Under the pieces are notes generated by a model that ran no database searches, was not told the origin of the DNA, and saw only the letters and a program-made list of their open reading frames with translations. Source: Sialis fuliginosa (Eukaryota > Arthropoda > Insecta > Megaloptera > Sialidae). From it: DNA of 64,000 nt. Shown here one piece after another: positions 62,924 through 64,000 of this stretch (position 1 is the stretch's first letter; each line of letters starts with the position of its first letter). The DNA lies in contig OY540818.1 of the NCBI GenBank assembly GCA_961205875.1, forward strand, positions 914,001-978,000. Reading direction: 5' to 3'. The position numbers and the translations under genes were made by a program.

Positions 62924-64000
62924 TCTACTATATATAACGAAGTGTCCTCACTCACTGATAATCATTTTTTTGACCATTTCCACTCATCGGAGAACCTTGA
63001 AATTTGGTATATATATTCCTTGGGGGTAAAAAATAACAACTAGTGGGCCTTTTTTGAAAAAGTTTATAAATGGGGTGACAAGGGGCCCCCAATTTTTCAA
63101 AAAAAAAGTTAGAATTTTTGTATTATTTTTTTTATATTCCTTGGGCGATATAATGTAAGGTTCAAATTTCAGATTTAAAAAAAATAAAAAAAAAAGGAAA
63201 CAAAAAGTTTTGATGTAAAAAAGTATCAAAACGAAAACCGATATTAGATTTTTTTAATTTTTTTCAAATACTTTGGTTAATTGACAACCATGAACCCGTG
63301 TCTGATTTTTGAAAAAGATATGTTAAAGAGGAGAAAATAAACAAAATACGTTTACATATAATGCGCTTTAAGCATTTACTAAATTAATTGCAAATGTCGT
63401 AACTATGGATACATTATATTTTATTGATTATTTTAAAAAATTTTAAATGTCAGTGGCCATTTAAAATTTTGAAGTGAACAATAAAATATAACAAAAAAGA
63501 AATATAAAGAACATAACGAATGAAAAAATATGCACAACTCTAATGTAATATATAATTAAAATTTTCATAAATAAATTTGACAAAAAAATTGAAGACAAAC
63601 AATTACAGCATTCGGACACAATTCGACCAACATTCGGCGATAGATATGTGTTCCCGGTACAAATAAAAATTAAGTATATAATGACATTTTTTTAATCTTA
63701 AGTCATTGAATTATCAATATTTTTACTTTCATAGGTATAGGTATTTTATTATATTTATTTGTAATCATAAATATCAGAAGAATTTATATAATTTCAAATT
63801 AACATTGTAATTTTAAATGATATTATTTTAATTGTTGTTTGAAACTGTATATCTGTCATCTTTACCCAATGTATTCATACTAACCTAAAATGTACATTTA
63901 CAAAATTAAAACAAGATGTTGATTTATTGCGAATTGTTACGAAAACTTCATTCAATTTACAAGTACCTATATTTGATTGTAATTAATTAATTAACTGTAC
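62924..64000 (+). mobile_element. Helitron-like element, TCTACTATATATAACGAAG family, runs off the window
   Basis: Starts directly after the CTAG of the preceding Helitron. Direct copy of 59203-60260 with a small insertion (GAAGACAAACAATTA near 63591). Continues beyond 64000. Confidence 0.65.

Overview
The window is AT-rich eukaryotic DNA made almost entirely of transposable elements and repeats. Penelope-like retroelements, Helitrons with a short GC hairpin before CTAG, hAT- and Tc1/mariner-type elements and a Polinton-like element together suggest an arthropod, probably an insect. The sequence alone does not give the species. I found no ordinary host gene, tRNA, rRNA, CRISPR array or bacterial feature. 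The only convincing long open frames belong to Penelope-like elements. A few small genes sit inside a 14.4-kb palindromic element.

Layout. 1-4402: a 99-bp satellite interrupted by a Helitron, itself interrupted at a TA by a 2.5-kb foldback transposon, then a satellite of short palindromes. 4637-9220: two 5'-truncated Penelope-like copies joined head to head. 9241-27590: copy A of a large non-autonomous element with subterminal GGGAC-type repeats. It is split at 10756-25144 by a near-perfect 14,389-bp palindrome with 7.2-kb arms, a GAATAG target duplication and an AG...CT terminus, as in Polintons/Mavericks. 27611-41762: a Penelope-like cluster with one inverted copy followed by three direct copies of exactly 3,583 bp. 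41802-58975: copy B of the GGGAC-type element, opened by serial insertions: a 9.7-kb TIR element that holds four Helitrons and TIR element E1, then E2 (the same family inverted), then a 0.7-kb TIR element. 58976-64000: nested and tandem Helitrons plus a mariner-type MITE.

How the parts work together. The Penelope-like protein carries a reverse transcriptase (YVDD) and a C-terminal GIY-YIG nuclease. Each copy with an intact 3' part also carries a hammerhead-ribozyme-like motif (CTGATGA...GAAA). In the tandem array the predicted cleavage sites are 3,583 nt apart, so one self-cleaved RNA would hold exactly one ORF. The palindromic element carries two copies of each of its small genes: a 222-aa protein, a 95-aa protein and a 43-codon fragment resembling the C-terminal end of a retrovirus-like pol/integrase polyprotein.

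Copies A and B serve as filled and empty sites for each other, so many insertion boundaries and target duplications can be read directly. The overriding theme is inversion: at least five separate structures of 2.5 to 14.4 kb are palindromic or inverted pairs. Those with matching target duplications and known empty sites are probably genuine. The others should be checked against raw reads, because foldback chimeras can mimic them.
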